Source: Roseovarius mucosus (GTDB lineage: Bacteria; Pseudomonadota; Alphaproteobacteria; Rhodobacterales; Rhodobacteraceae). From it: 64,000 bases of DNA. The position numbers were made by a program, and so were the translations under genes. The stretch spans positions 3,733,501 to 3,797,500 of the forward strand of contig NZ_CP020474.1 in assembly GCF_002080415.1 (NCBI RefSeq), read 5' to 3'. Positions 43,541 to 51,173 of this stretch are shown here, piece after piece; the stretch's first letter is position 1; each line of letters starts with the position of its first letter. The notes under the pieces are model-generated. The model did not search any database, was not told where the DNA came from, and worked only from the letters and a program-made list of their open reading frames with translations.

Positions 43541-44677
43541 TCACAAAACACCCTGCTCCAGAGCGATGAGATAGCCCACCGCCCCTGCGATGAGCGCCCC
43601 AAAGACCACGGCAACCGCGATCTTCCACGCCGACCACGGGCGTTCGCCCTGCACCCGTCCGGTCCGGCCATTGACCACGAAGCGATAGGTCTTGCCCCGA
43701 TATTTATACGCCGCAAGCCAGACCGGCAGCAGGATATGCTTGAACGTGACGTCGCTGACTTCGGTGTCGATCTCGTGGATCTGCTGACGGTCGCCGCCGA
43801 TGTCAAACCGCACATCGCGGGCGATGATCGCATCCATCCGCACGCGCGCCTCGACAAACCCGTGTTCCAACTCGACGCGATAGCCCTCAGCCCGAAACCC
43901 GGCAAGGTATTCAGGGCTGTAGGGCACCAGCGCCGCCAGATCCCAAGGTTCCAGCGCCTCGGTAAACCGCTTGGGCAAAGAGGTAGAGGCCAGCACCAGC
44001 ACATCGTCAAAAAACCGCGCCACCCGCCCCGAGGCGGGGGCCCAGCGGATTTTGGGCACCTGCACGGTCTGGCGCTTGCCATCCCGGACGATCGTCTGAC
44101 TCTCGTAATAGACCGTGCCACGCTCGCCCCGGTAGGTGGATTTGGTATCGGCGTCAAAGGTCCAGTAGGGCACATAGATGCCCTCCATCCGCCGCCCCTT
44201 GCGGGCGTAATCCTGCAGGCCATTGGGCGCGAACCACAGCCGCCCCAGCCAATCGGTCATGGCGCGGCGTGCCGTGGCCTCGTCCAGTGCAAAGGGCAAA
44301 AGGGCGCGTGGCTTGATATGGCGGTGCGCACCTGTATCCGTCACAACCGGCGAGGCGCAGAACGGGCATTCGGCGGCATGGGTATCGGCGCCCAGTTCCA
44401 CCTGCGCACCGCAGCTTGTGCAGGTGGTGCTGCGGACCTCCTCCATCTCTTGCGCGGGCAGTTGATCGCGCAGGGCGCGCTCAAAGTCCAACTCCTTGAT
44501 CCCGCCTTTCCATGGCCCCCCCGCCACGATGGCATGAATATCGCCGCAATGGTCGCAGATCAGATGGTTTTGCCCCGGATCATAGCGGTAATCGGCACCG
44601 CAACTGACACAGGGGAAACGGTGCTGGGTTTCGGTCGTGACAGGCGCGGGGGGCGGGGTATTTTGCATTTGGCTCAC
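43541..44677 (-). CDS. Zinc-ribbon membrane protein (YdjG-like), last gene of the envelope-stress operon
   Basis: A 378-residue protein with two N-terminal zinc ribbons (CVSCGADYRY...CDHC and CTSCGAQ...CPFC, about residues 23-112), a central YVPYWTFDADTKSTYRGERG domain, and a C-terminal membrane helix (about 350-372). This matches the TFIIB-type zinc-ribbon proteins found with SPFH proteins, such as Bacillus YdjG from the pspA operon (recalled). It may be a membrane stress sensor or adaptor. The start is GTG 44677, overlapping the previous stop; ATG 44668 is an alternative. Confidence 0.8.
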   Translation of the reverse strand: MSQMQNTPPPAPVTTETQHRFPCVSCGADYRYDPGQNHLICDHCGDIHAIVAGGPWKGGIKELDFERALRDQLPAQEMEEVRSTTCTSCGAQVELGADTHAAECPFCASPVVTDTGAHRHIKPRALLPFALDEATARRAMTDWLGRLWFAPNGLQDYARKGRRMEGIYVPYWTFDADTKSTYRGERGTVYYESQTIVRDGKRQTVQVPKIRWAPASGRVARFFDDVLVLASTSLPKRFTEALEPWDLAALVPYSPEYLAGFRAEGYRVELEHGFVEARVRMDAIIARDVRFDIGGDRQQIHEIDTEVSDVTFKHILLPVWLAAYKYRGKTYRFVVNGRTGRVQGERPWSAWKIAVAVVFGALIAGAVGYLIALEQGVL

Positions 44678-45096
44678 AGAATATGATGCACGGCGCGCGG
44701 GGTGATGCGGCGCAAGGCCCCGTCCCCCAGCGCCGTGTGCCGCCAGAGATTAAAGGTGGCATGCAGCGCCGTGGCCGCCAAAAGCGCCAAGAGCAGCTTG
44801 CGCGCCTCGGGGCCGGGCAACGCATGGCCCATCGCCTCTGCCGCCAGCGCCACCGCCCCCCAAGCCAAAAGCAGGTAGAGCGCGCGATGCAACCACGGGT
44901 GCAGGGCGCGCACCGCCCCCGTCAGCTTTGGCCCCGGCCCGCTCATCAGGCCAAACACCAGCGCCAGCGCACACATGCCAAGCGCCGAGGCCGCATAGGC
45001 GAGCGATAACCACGCTGTCGCCCCGCCATCGCCCAGCACGAACAGCAAAAGCATCAGGTTCAGCCAGTGCAGCGTGATCGTCAGGCTCCGGCGCAT
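44674..45096 (-). CDS. Short cytochrome b561-like membrane protein
   Basis: A 140-residue protein with about four membrane helices. It resembles the b561 cytochromes in having His10 (TLHWLNLM), His66/His70 (LHPWLHRAL), His112 and His120 (LHATFNLWRHT), with a C-terminal TALGDGALRRI resembling the family's tail. Whether the heme-ligand pairs are complete is unclear, so heme binding is a hypothesis. It lies between the SPFH gene (3 bp) and the zinc-ribbon gene (4-bp overlap). Confidence 0.6.
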   Translation of the reverse strand: MRRSLTITLHWLNLMLLLFVLGDGGATAWLSLAYAASALGMCALALVFGLMSGPGPKLTGAVRALHPWLHRALYLLLAWGAVALAAEAMGHALPGPEARKLLLALLAATALHATFNLWRHTALGDGALRRITPRAVHHIL

Positions 45097-45099
45097 GGA

Positions 45100-46218
45100 T
45101 CACGCACCCGGCGGCGGTGGCGGCATCACGGTAAAAAGCGTGGCCAGTTCCGTCACATCCTCGGCCCGTTTCCAGCCATCCTGCCCAGCTGTCCAGACAT
45201 GGCTGTCGCGTGTCAGTTTGCCATCCGTCACCATCCGCCCCATCGCGGCCTTGGAATAGGGGCCATGGGTCTGGCCGTTTTCGGCAATATGCCAGACATG
45301 TTCCACGGGTGGCGGCGGTGGGCTTTGGGGCGCGGCGGCGGGGGCAGGGCGCGCGCCCCAAGGCCCCTGATCCGCCATCTGCTGTGCCATGGCCATGCCC
45401 ATCCCCATGCCCAACCCCGCACCAATGCCCGCCCCACCGCTTGGGTTCTTGGCGGCGGCGGTCATCGCTTCGGCTGCGGAATATTGGGTAAAGCGGCCCA
45501 GATCACCGGCAATCCCCATCGAGGTGCGCTTGTCCAGCGCCGCCTCAACCTCGGGCGGAAGCGAGATATTCTCGATGTAAAACTCGGGGATGCTGAGGCC
45601 ATATTCCGCCACCACGGCAGAAATCTCACCCGCCACCAGCTTGCCCAGATCGGCGGTATTGGCGGCCATGTCGAGCACCGGGATACCGCTTCCGGCGATG
45701 ATGCGCGAAAAGGCCTGCACGATGATATTGCGGATCTGGAAACTGATTTCGTCCATGGTGAATTCGCCATCGGTGCCGACGATCTCGCTCAGGAATTTCG
45801 CGGCATCCGCCACCCGCACCGTATAAGTACCAAAGGCGCGGATGCGGGTCGGCCCAAATTCCGGATCACGCAGCATGATCGGATTCTTGGTGCCCCATTT
45901 CAGATTGTTGAACCGCGTCGTCGAGATAAAATAAATCTCGGATTTGAAGGGCGATTTAAAGCCGTGATCCCAATGTTGCAGGCTGGTCATCACGGGCATG
46001 TTGTTGGTCTCGAGCATATAGAGACCGGGGGTAAAGACATCGGCCAATTGCCCCTCATGGACAAACACCGCCGCCTGCCCCTCGCGCACCGTCAGCTTGG
46101 CGCCATATTTGATCTCATGGCCCTCGCGCTCGAACCGCCAGACCATCGTGTCGCGGGTATCATCGGTCCAGTGAATGACGTCGATGAACTGGCCGGAGAG
46201 GAAATCGAAGATGGGCAT
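45100..46218 (-). CDS. SPFH/Band-7 protein with C-terminal GYF_2 domain (YdjI-like)
   Basis: A 372-residue protein. The first ~265 residues are a virion-core/SPFH domain (VREGQAAVFVHEGQLADVFTPGLY, then FNNLKWGTKNPIMLRDPEFG), a flexible Gly/Met/Pro-rich linker follows (~280-310), and a GYF_2/DUF4339 module occupies ~313-370 (HVWHIAENGQTHGPYS ... LTRDSHVWTAGQDGW). It has no obvious membrane helix, so it is probably a peripheral scaffold recruited to membranes, like the Bacillus YdjI protein (recalled). Start ATG 46218 follows ACAGGAGTATCCC. Confidence 0.85.
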   Translation of the reverse strand: MPIFDFLSGQFIDVIHWTDDTRDTMVWRFEREGHEIKYGAKLTVREGQAAVFVHEGQLADVFTPGLYMLETNNMPVMTSLQHWDHGFKSPFKSEIYFISTTRFNNLKWGTKNPIMLRDPEFGPTRIRAFGTYTVRVADAAKFLSEIVGTDGEFTMDEISFQIRNIIVQAFSRIIAGSGIPVLDMAANTADLGKLVAGEISAVVAEYGLSIPEFYIENISLPPEVEAALDKRTSMGIAGDLGRFTQYSAAEAMTAAAKNPSGGAGIGAGLGMGMGMAMAQQMADQGPWGARPAPAAAPQSPPPPPVEHVWHIAENGQTHGPYSKAAMGRMVTDGKLTRDSHVWTAGQDGWKRAEDVTELATLFTVMPPPPPGA

Positions 46219-46250
46219 CGGGATACTCCTGTAATCGGATAATCGGGGGA

Positions 46251-47204
46251 TCAGACCGGCCCGCCCGCCCGCGCATCGAGCAAGCGGCGCAGGATGGGGC
46301 GGGCCTCGTCGGGGGTCATGCCGGGTTTGAGGTCTGGGTGATACAGCAGCCAGAGCAGTTCTTCATCCTGACTGGTCAGCAGGGCAAATTCGTCGTCATC
46401 GTTGAAAATCGACGGGCGCGCGCCGGGGAAATCATCCGCAAGGCCAAGCCCTTGCGCCAATTCCTCATGCACGCAGGATTGGCGCATCAAGGGCGGGTGT
46501 TCAGCCCGGATAAGAGCAATCGCGCGGCGATAGACATGATCCTCGCCTTGTCCTGAAAAGGCCACCACGAGACAATGAATGGTGCGCGGCATGTCGCGGA
46601 AAATGCCGATGGTGTTTGGCCCGGCCTCGGGCGCAAGCTGACGGATACGGGCAAGCATGGCGTCGCGATCATCTTCGCCCATGAACAGCACATGAAAATT
46701 CGCAGCCCCCCCGCCCGCGCTGATCGGGTGGCGGGTGACACGGGCCAGCCGCGCGGCATAATCGGCGACCAGACGGCGATCTTCGGCCTGCTGCGCCTCT
46801 GGCACAGAGGCACCGAATTCCACATTCATCCGCACCGGGCCCACCCATTTGCGCAGGCCCCCCGCACGCCCCGAGGACGGGCGATAGCCCGCACCCTGCT
46901 GATACTCGTCATAAAACGCGATCCGCTCGAAATTGCGCATCACATCCGTGTCGGTATAGGGCGTGTCCGGTCCACCGCCGTCACGCCGCAAAAGCCCGCG
47001 GCTGAGCAAATCGGACTCGACCCTTTGGTAATAGCTGGCCAGCGCAAGACTATTGGCCGAGGGTCCGGGCGCCACCTCGGGCGGGGCAACGATGGGGCGC
47101 ACCGATGGGCGCGCCGAGGTTGCAGGCGGTGCAGGCGCGTCACATCCCGCCAGCACCATCAGTGCCAGCCCCACTATCCCCCCGCTCGCCCGCAAACCCC
47201 GCAT
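46251..47204 (-). CDS. DUF2927 lipoprotein
   Basis: A 317-residue predicted lipoprotein: the signal ends in the lipobox LAGC (Cys about residue 22). The mature part has a Pro-rich linker and then the DUF2927 domain, with KWVGPVRMNVEFG, FRDMPRTIHC and the metal-protease-like RQSCVHEELAQGLGLADDF, in which a HEELAQ motif resembles zinc HExxH sites but lacks the second His. Its role is unknown. It starts 7 bp after telA stops; ATG 47204 is chosen because it opens the signal, although the frame extends to 47255. Confidence 0.82.
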   Translation of the reverse strand: MRGLRASGGIVGLALMVLAGCDAPAPPATSARPSVRPIVAPPEVAPGPSANSLALASYYQRVESDLLSRGLLRRDGGGPDTPYTDTDVMRNFERIAFYDEYQQGAGYRPSSGRAGGLRKWVGPVRMNVEFGASVPEAQQAEDRRLVADYAARLARVTRHPISAGGGAANFHVLFMGEDDRDAMLARIRQLAPEAGPNTIGIFRDMPRTIHCLVVAFSGQGEDHVYRRAIALIRAEHPPLMRQSCVHEELAQGLGLADDFPGARPSIFNDDDEFALLTSQDEELLWLLYHPDLKPGMTPDEARPILRRLLDARAGGPV

Positions 47205-47211
47205 GGCCGGT

Positions 47212-48411
47212 TTAGCCTTTGGGCACGGCGGTGCCTGCCGTGTCGCCCACCCCATCGCGCCGCGCCTTGGCCGAGGCCAGCGTATCCCGCAAATCGGCCT
47301 CCATCTTTTTCAACTCTTCTTCGGCCTTCGCCCGCTTGGCCTTGCCTTCGTCGGCGATTTGCAGGCTCTCCTGAATGGTCCCAATCAGATCGGCATTGGC
47401 TTGTTTGACGGCCTCGATATCAAACACGCCACGCTCCATTTCCTGCCGGATCATCTTGTTGCTCTCGCGCAGGTTCTTGGCATTGGCGGTCAGCAATTCA
47501 TTGGTCAGGTCATTGGCATCGCGCACGGCGGCCGCCGCCTCTGCGGAACGCTGGATCGTCACCGCCTGCGCCAGTTGCGTTTCCCACAGCGGAACCGTGT
47601 TGACGAGGGTCGAGTTGATCTTGGTCACAAGGCTTTTGTCATTCTCCTGCACCAGCCGGATTGACGGCAAAGATTGCATCGTCACCTGGCGCGTCAGCTT
47701 GAGGTCATGCACCCGCCGCTCCAGATCGTCGCGCGCGGCCCGCAGATCGCGGAGTTCCTGCGCCTTCATCACCTGATCATTCTCGGGCGCGGCCTGAACG
47801 GCGGCTTCTGCAGCGGGGATGTCGTTGGTGTCGATATCCTTGAGCTTGGCCTCGCCCGCCGCGATATAAAGCGCCAGCTCATCATAAAACGCGAGTGTCT
47901 TTTCATAGAGCATGTCGAGCGACTTGATGTCTTTCAGGAGCGTGTGCTCATGCGCCAAAAGGTCATCGGTGATCTTGTCGATCTGCCCTTGCACCTGCTC
48001 GAACCGGGCCGTGAACTTGGCAAAGGGCGCAGCGCGGCCCAGCAGTTTTTCCCACCACGAACGCTCGCGCCGCACATCGAGCTCCGAAACCGCAAAGCCG
48101 CGAATTGTCGTCACGATCCCGCGCAGGCTATCGCCCGCAGGCCCCACATCCTTGTTGCGCACGCCTTGCAGCATCGATTGCGAGATTTCCTGCAATTCCG
48201 CTTGCGCAGCAGAGCCGAACGAGACGATGGATTGCGTATCGCCCATGTCGATTTCGGCCATGCGGCGGGTGATCTCGGCGCTTTGTGGCGCGTCGGCTTG
48301 ATCCAGCGGCACAATGGCATTGGCCTCTGAGGGTACGGGCAGAACCGCGCGGCTCACGGCCTCGACATCCTTCAGTACGGCTTCGGCCTTTTGACGGGTG
48401 GTCTCTGACAT
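47212..48411 (-). CDS. telA: TelA/KlaA-type toxic-anion resistance protein
   Basis: A 399-residue all-helical cytosolic protein of the TelA family (tellurite resistance KlaA on RK2; Bacillus YaaN). Conserved blocks include FGSAAQAELQEISQSML, WWEKLLGR near residue 120, LDMLYEKT, LPSIRLVQENDKSLVTKI and LWETQLAQAVTIQRS. Family members protect against tellurite, colicin and phage in various hosts and act with XpaC. Here it follows xpaC by 13 bp. Tellurite resistance is only one possible outcome; envelope stress is the broader role. Confidence 0.9.
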   Translation of the reverse strand: MSETTRQKAEAVLKDVEAVSRAVLPVPSEANAIVPLDQADAPQSAEITRRMAEIDMGDTQSIVSFGSAAQAELQEISQSMLQGVRNKDVGPAGDSLRGIVTTIRGFAVSELDVRRERSWWEKLLGRAAPFAKFTARFEQVQGQIDKITDDLLAHEHTLLKDIKSLDMLYEKTLAFYDELALYIAAGEAKLKDIDTNDIPAAEAAVQAAPENDQVMKAQELRDLRAARDDLERRVHDLKLTRQVTMQSLPSIRLVQENDKSLVTKINSTLVNTVPLWETQLAQAVTIQRSAEAAAAVRDANDLTNELLTANAKNLRESNKMIRQEMERGVFDIEAVKQANADLIGTIQESLQIADEGKAKRAKAEEELKKMEADLRDTLASAKARRDGVGDTAGTAVPKG

Positions 48412-48424
48412 GGGTTTCGTCCTC

Positions 48425-49327
48425 TTACGCTAAATCTTTGGTTTCAAGGTGAACGCCCTCGCGCTCCAGCCGGTCACGCAACACGTCGATCTCGATATCA
48501 AGATCGGTGCTGCTATCCTGCATCAGCGCGCGGGTTTTGGCGGTGAAATTCTGCTCAAGATCGCCCAAGAGCGCGAGATATTTGTCGCGTGCGGCGGGGT
48601 TGGGGGCACGGGCGTGCAGATCGGCGAACTTGACCGTCGCATCGCGCGCGCCCATCAGATAAACGCCCAGATATTTGCGCGCTGCCGTCAGATCGCGCGG
48701 GTCATCCTCGACCGTGCGCAGCATATCGCGCACCGTGATCTGAAACCGCTCCAACCGGGTTTCCGCCTGCCGGTCGCCCGCGCGTTTCAGCGCCTCGGTC
48801 ATGCCGCGCAGATAATCTTCGGCCTGATCAACGACGCGGGCGACGCGGTCGGTCTGAAAACTGTCGACGCCCTCCATCCCCTTGTCCTTGAGCGGATCAA
48901 GACCAAAGGCAAAACTGTGCAGCACAGCCCCCAGCGTGGCATAGATCAGCGGCTCCATGACGCCGCCGCCACTGGCATAACCGGCAAGGCCAAGGCCAAG
49001 ACCTGTCAGCCCCGAGGCAAAAATCTTGCGTGGAATGGCCGGACGCCGCGCGATCTTGCGCGCCTCATAGGCCTCTTGCGCCAGAATCCCCTCACGGGTG
49101 AGCCATGCCGCCAAGAGAAGCGTGCCGAGCGCTGCAAGGTTGAGCGCCAGCTCAACAGGGCCCGCGCCAAAGGCCCGCGCCGCCAATGGCAGGGGCGCAA
49201 AGAACAAAAGGTTCACGCGCCCGCCCGCCCGCGTCCGCCGCGCGCCACGAAACGCGCCACGGTCCGGCACGGGCGCGCCCTTGTCCGCGCCATCGGGGCT
49301 GTATTTGCCGCCAAAGCGCTGCGCCAT
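48425..49327 (-). CDS. xpaC: XpaC-family membrane-anchored protein
   Basis: A 300-residue protein of the family called 5-bromo-4-chloroindolyl phosphate hydrolysis protein (XpaC). Residues ~40-135 hold two to three hydrophobic helices (LLFFAPLPLAARAFGAG, LALNLAALGTLLLAAWL, GLGLGLAGYASGG). The helical rest contains DRVARVVDQAEDYLRGM and LLGDLEQNF. XpaC genes are regularly paired with TelA genes. ATG 49327 shares its A with the stop of the upstream peptide gene; GTG 49330 is an alternative. Confidence 0.85.
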   Translation of the reverse strand: MAQRFGGKYSPDGADKGAPVPDRGAFRGARRTRAGGRVNLLFFAPLPLAARAFGAGPVELALNLAALGTLLLAAWLTREGILAQEAYEARKIARRPAIPRKIFASGLTGLGLGLAGYASGGGVMEPLIYATLGAVLHSFAFGLDPLKDKGMEGVDSFQTDRVARVVDQAEDYLRGMTEALKRAGDRQAETRLERFQITVRDMLRTVEDDPRDLTAARKYLGVYLMGARDATVKFADLHARAPNPAARDKYLALLGDLEQNFTAKTRALMQDSSTDLDIEIDVLRDRLEREGVHLETKDLA

Positions 49328-49410
49328 CACACGCCCCCTGTCGTAGCGACAAAGAGGATCAGCGCCACCAATAGCAGGAACGCCAGCTTCTGAAGTCCCG
49401 TGTCACTCAT
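49327..49410 (-). CDS. 27-residue single-helix membrane peptide upstream of xpaC
   Basis: A short open frame reading MSDTGLQKL, then LAFLLLVALILFVATTGGV; the whole product is essentially one membrane helix. Its stop TGA shares a base with the xpaC ATG (TGATG), as expected of coupled genes, and a G-rich stretch precedes the ATG. It may be a leader-type or membrane-anchor subunit of the TelA/XpaC system. Translation is unproven. Confidence 0.5.
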   Translation of the reverse strand: MSDTGLQKLAFLLLVALILFVATTGGV

Positions 49411-49469
49411 GGCGCCCCCGCAGCCGGTTTCCATACGTCTTGGTAGAACTTAGGCGATGGGGGTCCGGC

Positions 49470-49494
49470 TTTCTAGGGGGAAGATTTTCTAGGG
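49470..49494. promoter_or_regulatory. Direct repeat upstream of the TelA/XpaC operon
   Basis: TTTCTAGGG occurs twice (49470-49478 and 49486-49494), 16 bp apart, in the 138-bp gap between the micropeptide gene and the next gene. Tandem copies one-and-a-half helical turns apart suggest a regulator or sigma-factor binding site for the minus-strand operon. No consensus is known to me. Confidence 0.35.
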
Positions 49495-49548
49495 TTGCGC
49501 AGGCAGAGGGCGGGGATTTGAGTATTTGAACCATAAAGAAGCCAAGGC

Positions 49549-49941
49549 TCACACCCCGATCTTTGGCCCCAGACACATCAGCGGTGCCTCAGACCGCCTG
49601 ACCTCGTAAAGCTCCGACAGGCTTTCGTCTCCCGCGAACCGGGCGATCAGCCCCTTATCGGTGCGCTCAAAGCTCCAGCATTGCGGCTCGGGGCGGTTGT
49701 CATAGACAAAGCAGATCAATCCGCGTTCTTCATACCAATGCCCGTCCTGACACTCGCCATCCAGAAAGGACCAGCGCACGCGCCGGTCGGGCAGATATTC
49801 CTCGCCGCCATAGGGCGCGCCACCGGCACCATAGTAAAAGGTCTGGCCGCGGGTATAGGCATCGAATTCTGCTGCCGTCATCTGCGCCGCAGCCGGGGCC
49901 GCGACCGCAAAGAAAAGGCTGAAGAGAACCAAGATACGCAT
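49549..49941 (-). CDS. Secreted hypothetical protein
   Basis: A 130-residue protein with a signal peptide (residues 1-~18, cleavage near AAA-Q). The mature part contains TRGQTFYYGAGG, DRRVRWSFLDGECQDGHWYEE and CWSFERTDKG; several aromatic residues and four cysteines suggest a small disulfide-stabilised beta fold. I do not recognise the family. ATG 49941 opens the signal peptide; the frame is open to 50037. It lies 4 bp after the AlkB-type gene's stop and is probably cotranscribed. Confidence 0.65.
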   Translation of the reverse strand: MRILVLFSLFFAVAAPAAAQMTAAEFDAYTRGQTFYYGAGGAPYGGEEYLPDRRVRWSFLDGECQDGHWYEERGLICFVYDNRPEPQCWSFERTDKGLIARFAGDESLSELYEVRRSEAPLMCLGPKIGV

Positions 49942-49945
49942 GCGC

Positions 49946-50989
49946 TTAACCTGCCAGATCGGGTGCTGCCCCGCCAGAGGTTTTGCGCCAACGTGCGGCG
50001 CGCGGGTCCATGATGCGCCGCCAAAGCGGTGGGACAAGCGCCAGCACGGCCATCACCGGCAAGGACTGCGGCAGAACCGGCATGGTGGCGCGGTCAAGTT
50101 GCAGCGCCGGATAGGGGCGTTGCGGCGTGACGTGGTGATCGGAATGGCGCGGCGCGTTCAGCGTCATTGCGGCAGACATCACATGCGGCGCGTTCCAGGA
50201 ATGCTGCGGGCCAACCGGCTCAAGCCGCCCATCCTGGCGCTGTGCCCGGCGCAGGCCATAGTGCTGCACATAATCCGAAAGCAGGATCTGCACCTGCGCA
50301 TAGCCCGCGATAAAGAACAGCGCCGCCACCCCGGCCGCCCCAAGGCTGAGCGCGGTTGCACTCACAAGCGCCCCGGCCCCGCCCAGATAGAGCAGATAGG
50401 GATGCCGCCAGAGCGGTCGATCCGCGTGACGCCGCGATTCGGCCCTTAATCCCGCCTGAAAGGCCCCCGGCCAGGCGCGCAGGGCGTAGCGGTAAAACCC
50501 TTCACCGGGCCGCGCACTGCTGGGGTCTTCTGGGCTTGCGACATGCACGTGATGCACCCGCAAATGCGCGCTGACATGGTGGCCAAACAGCAGCGACGTA
50601 TAGATCAGCCGCCCCAGCCACCGCTTGGCGCGGGCAGGGCGATGGATCAACTCATGCGCCACTGGATGCGAAATCTGGCCCATACTCAGCCCTGCACTCA
50701 AAGCCACAAGGGCACGCTCTGTGCCACTTAGATCATGGCCCCCCGCCACCGCCCAGATCGCCAGTGCCAGCACCACGAAATGCCCCAGCCCCAACCCCAC
50801 CAACACCGCGTCGGCGGCGGGAAACTCGGCCTCCGGGTCAGGATTGCCGTCCGCGGCAATCACCCGGTCCAGCGTGAACACCAGCACTGTGATCGTCCCC
50901 AAAGCCAAAACGCCCCACACCCCGCCCCACAGAGCGGCGAGCGTAGTCAGGATCAGGGGCAGGCTTGCGGCAATCGAAAAAAGCGGCAT
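49946..50989 (-). CDS. AlkB-type membrane di-iron alkane monooxygenase/hydroxylase
   Basis: A 347-residue integral membrane protein with hydrophobic segments (~5-35, 60-90, 210-245) and the histidine boxes of the AlkB/fatty-acid-desaturase-like hydroxylases: HELIH (about 115-119), HLRVHHVHV (about 145) and HSDHH (about 285), plus NAPHVMS. It would hydroxylate an alkane, aldehyde or related chain using electrons from rubredoxin, whose gene is not adjacent. The substrate is unknown. ATG 50989 is chosen as the first in the hydrophobic N-terminus. Confidence 0.85.
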   Translation of the reverse strand: MPLFSIAASLPLILTTLAALWGGVWGVLALGTITVLVFTLDRVIAADGNPDPEAEFPAADAVLVGLGLGHFVVLALAIWAVAGGHDLSGTERALVALSAGLSMGQISHPVAHELIHRPARAKRWLGRLIYTSLLFGHHVSAHLRVHHVHVASPEDPSSARPGEGFYRYALRAWPGAFQAGLRAESRRHADRPLWRHPYLLYLGGAGALVSATALSLGAAGVAALFFIAGYAQVQILLSDYVQHYGLRRAQRQDGRLEPVGPQHSWNAPHVMSAAMTLNAPRHSDHHVTPQRPYPALQLDRATMPVLPQSLPVMAVLALVPPLWRRIMDPRAARWRKTSGGAAPDLAG

Positions 50990-51173
50990 GAGCGGTCCAA
51001 GTTTTCCCGCAGTGTAAACCGGGGCAGGGGCCGCGCACAGGGTTTCCTTGCCGCACCCCATCGCAATTCAGGGGCCAATCAACGCGAATGGTGGTGCAAA
51101 TGTCGTTTTTGAGGGCTCTACCCCCATCCCGGCCCGTTAGGTTCGGTCGCAACAGGGAAAGAGGATGATCGCA

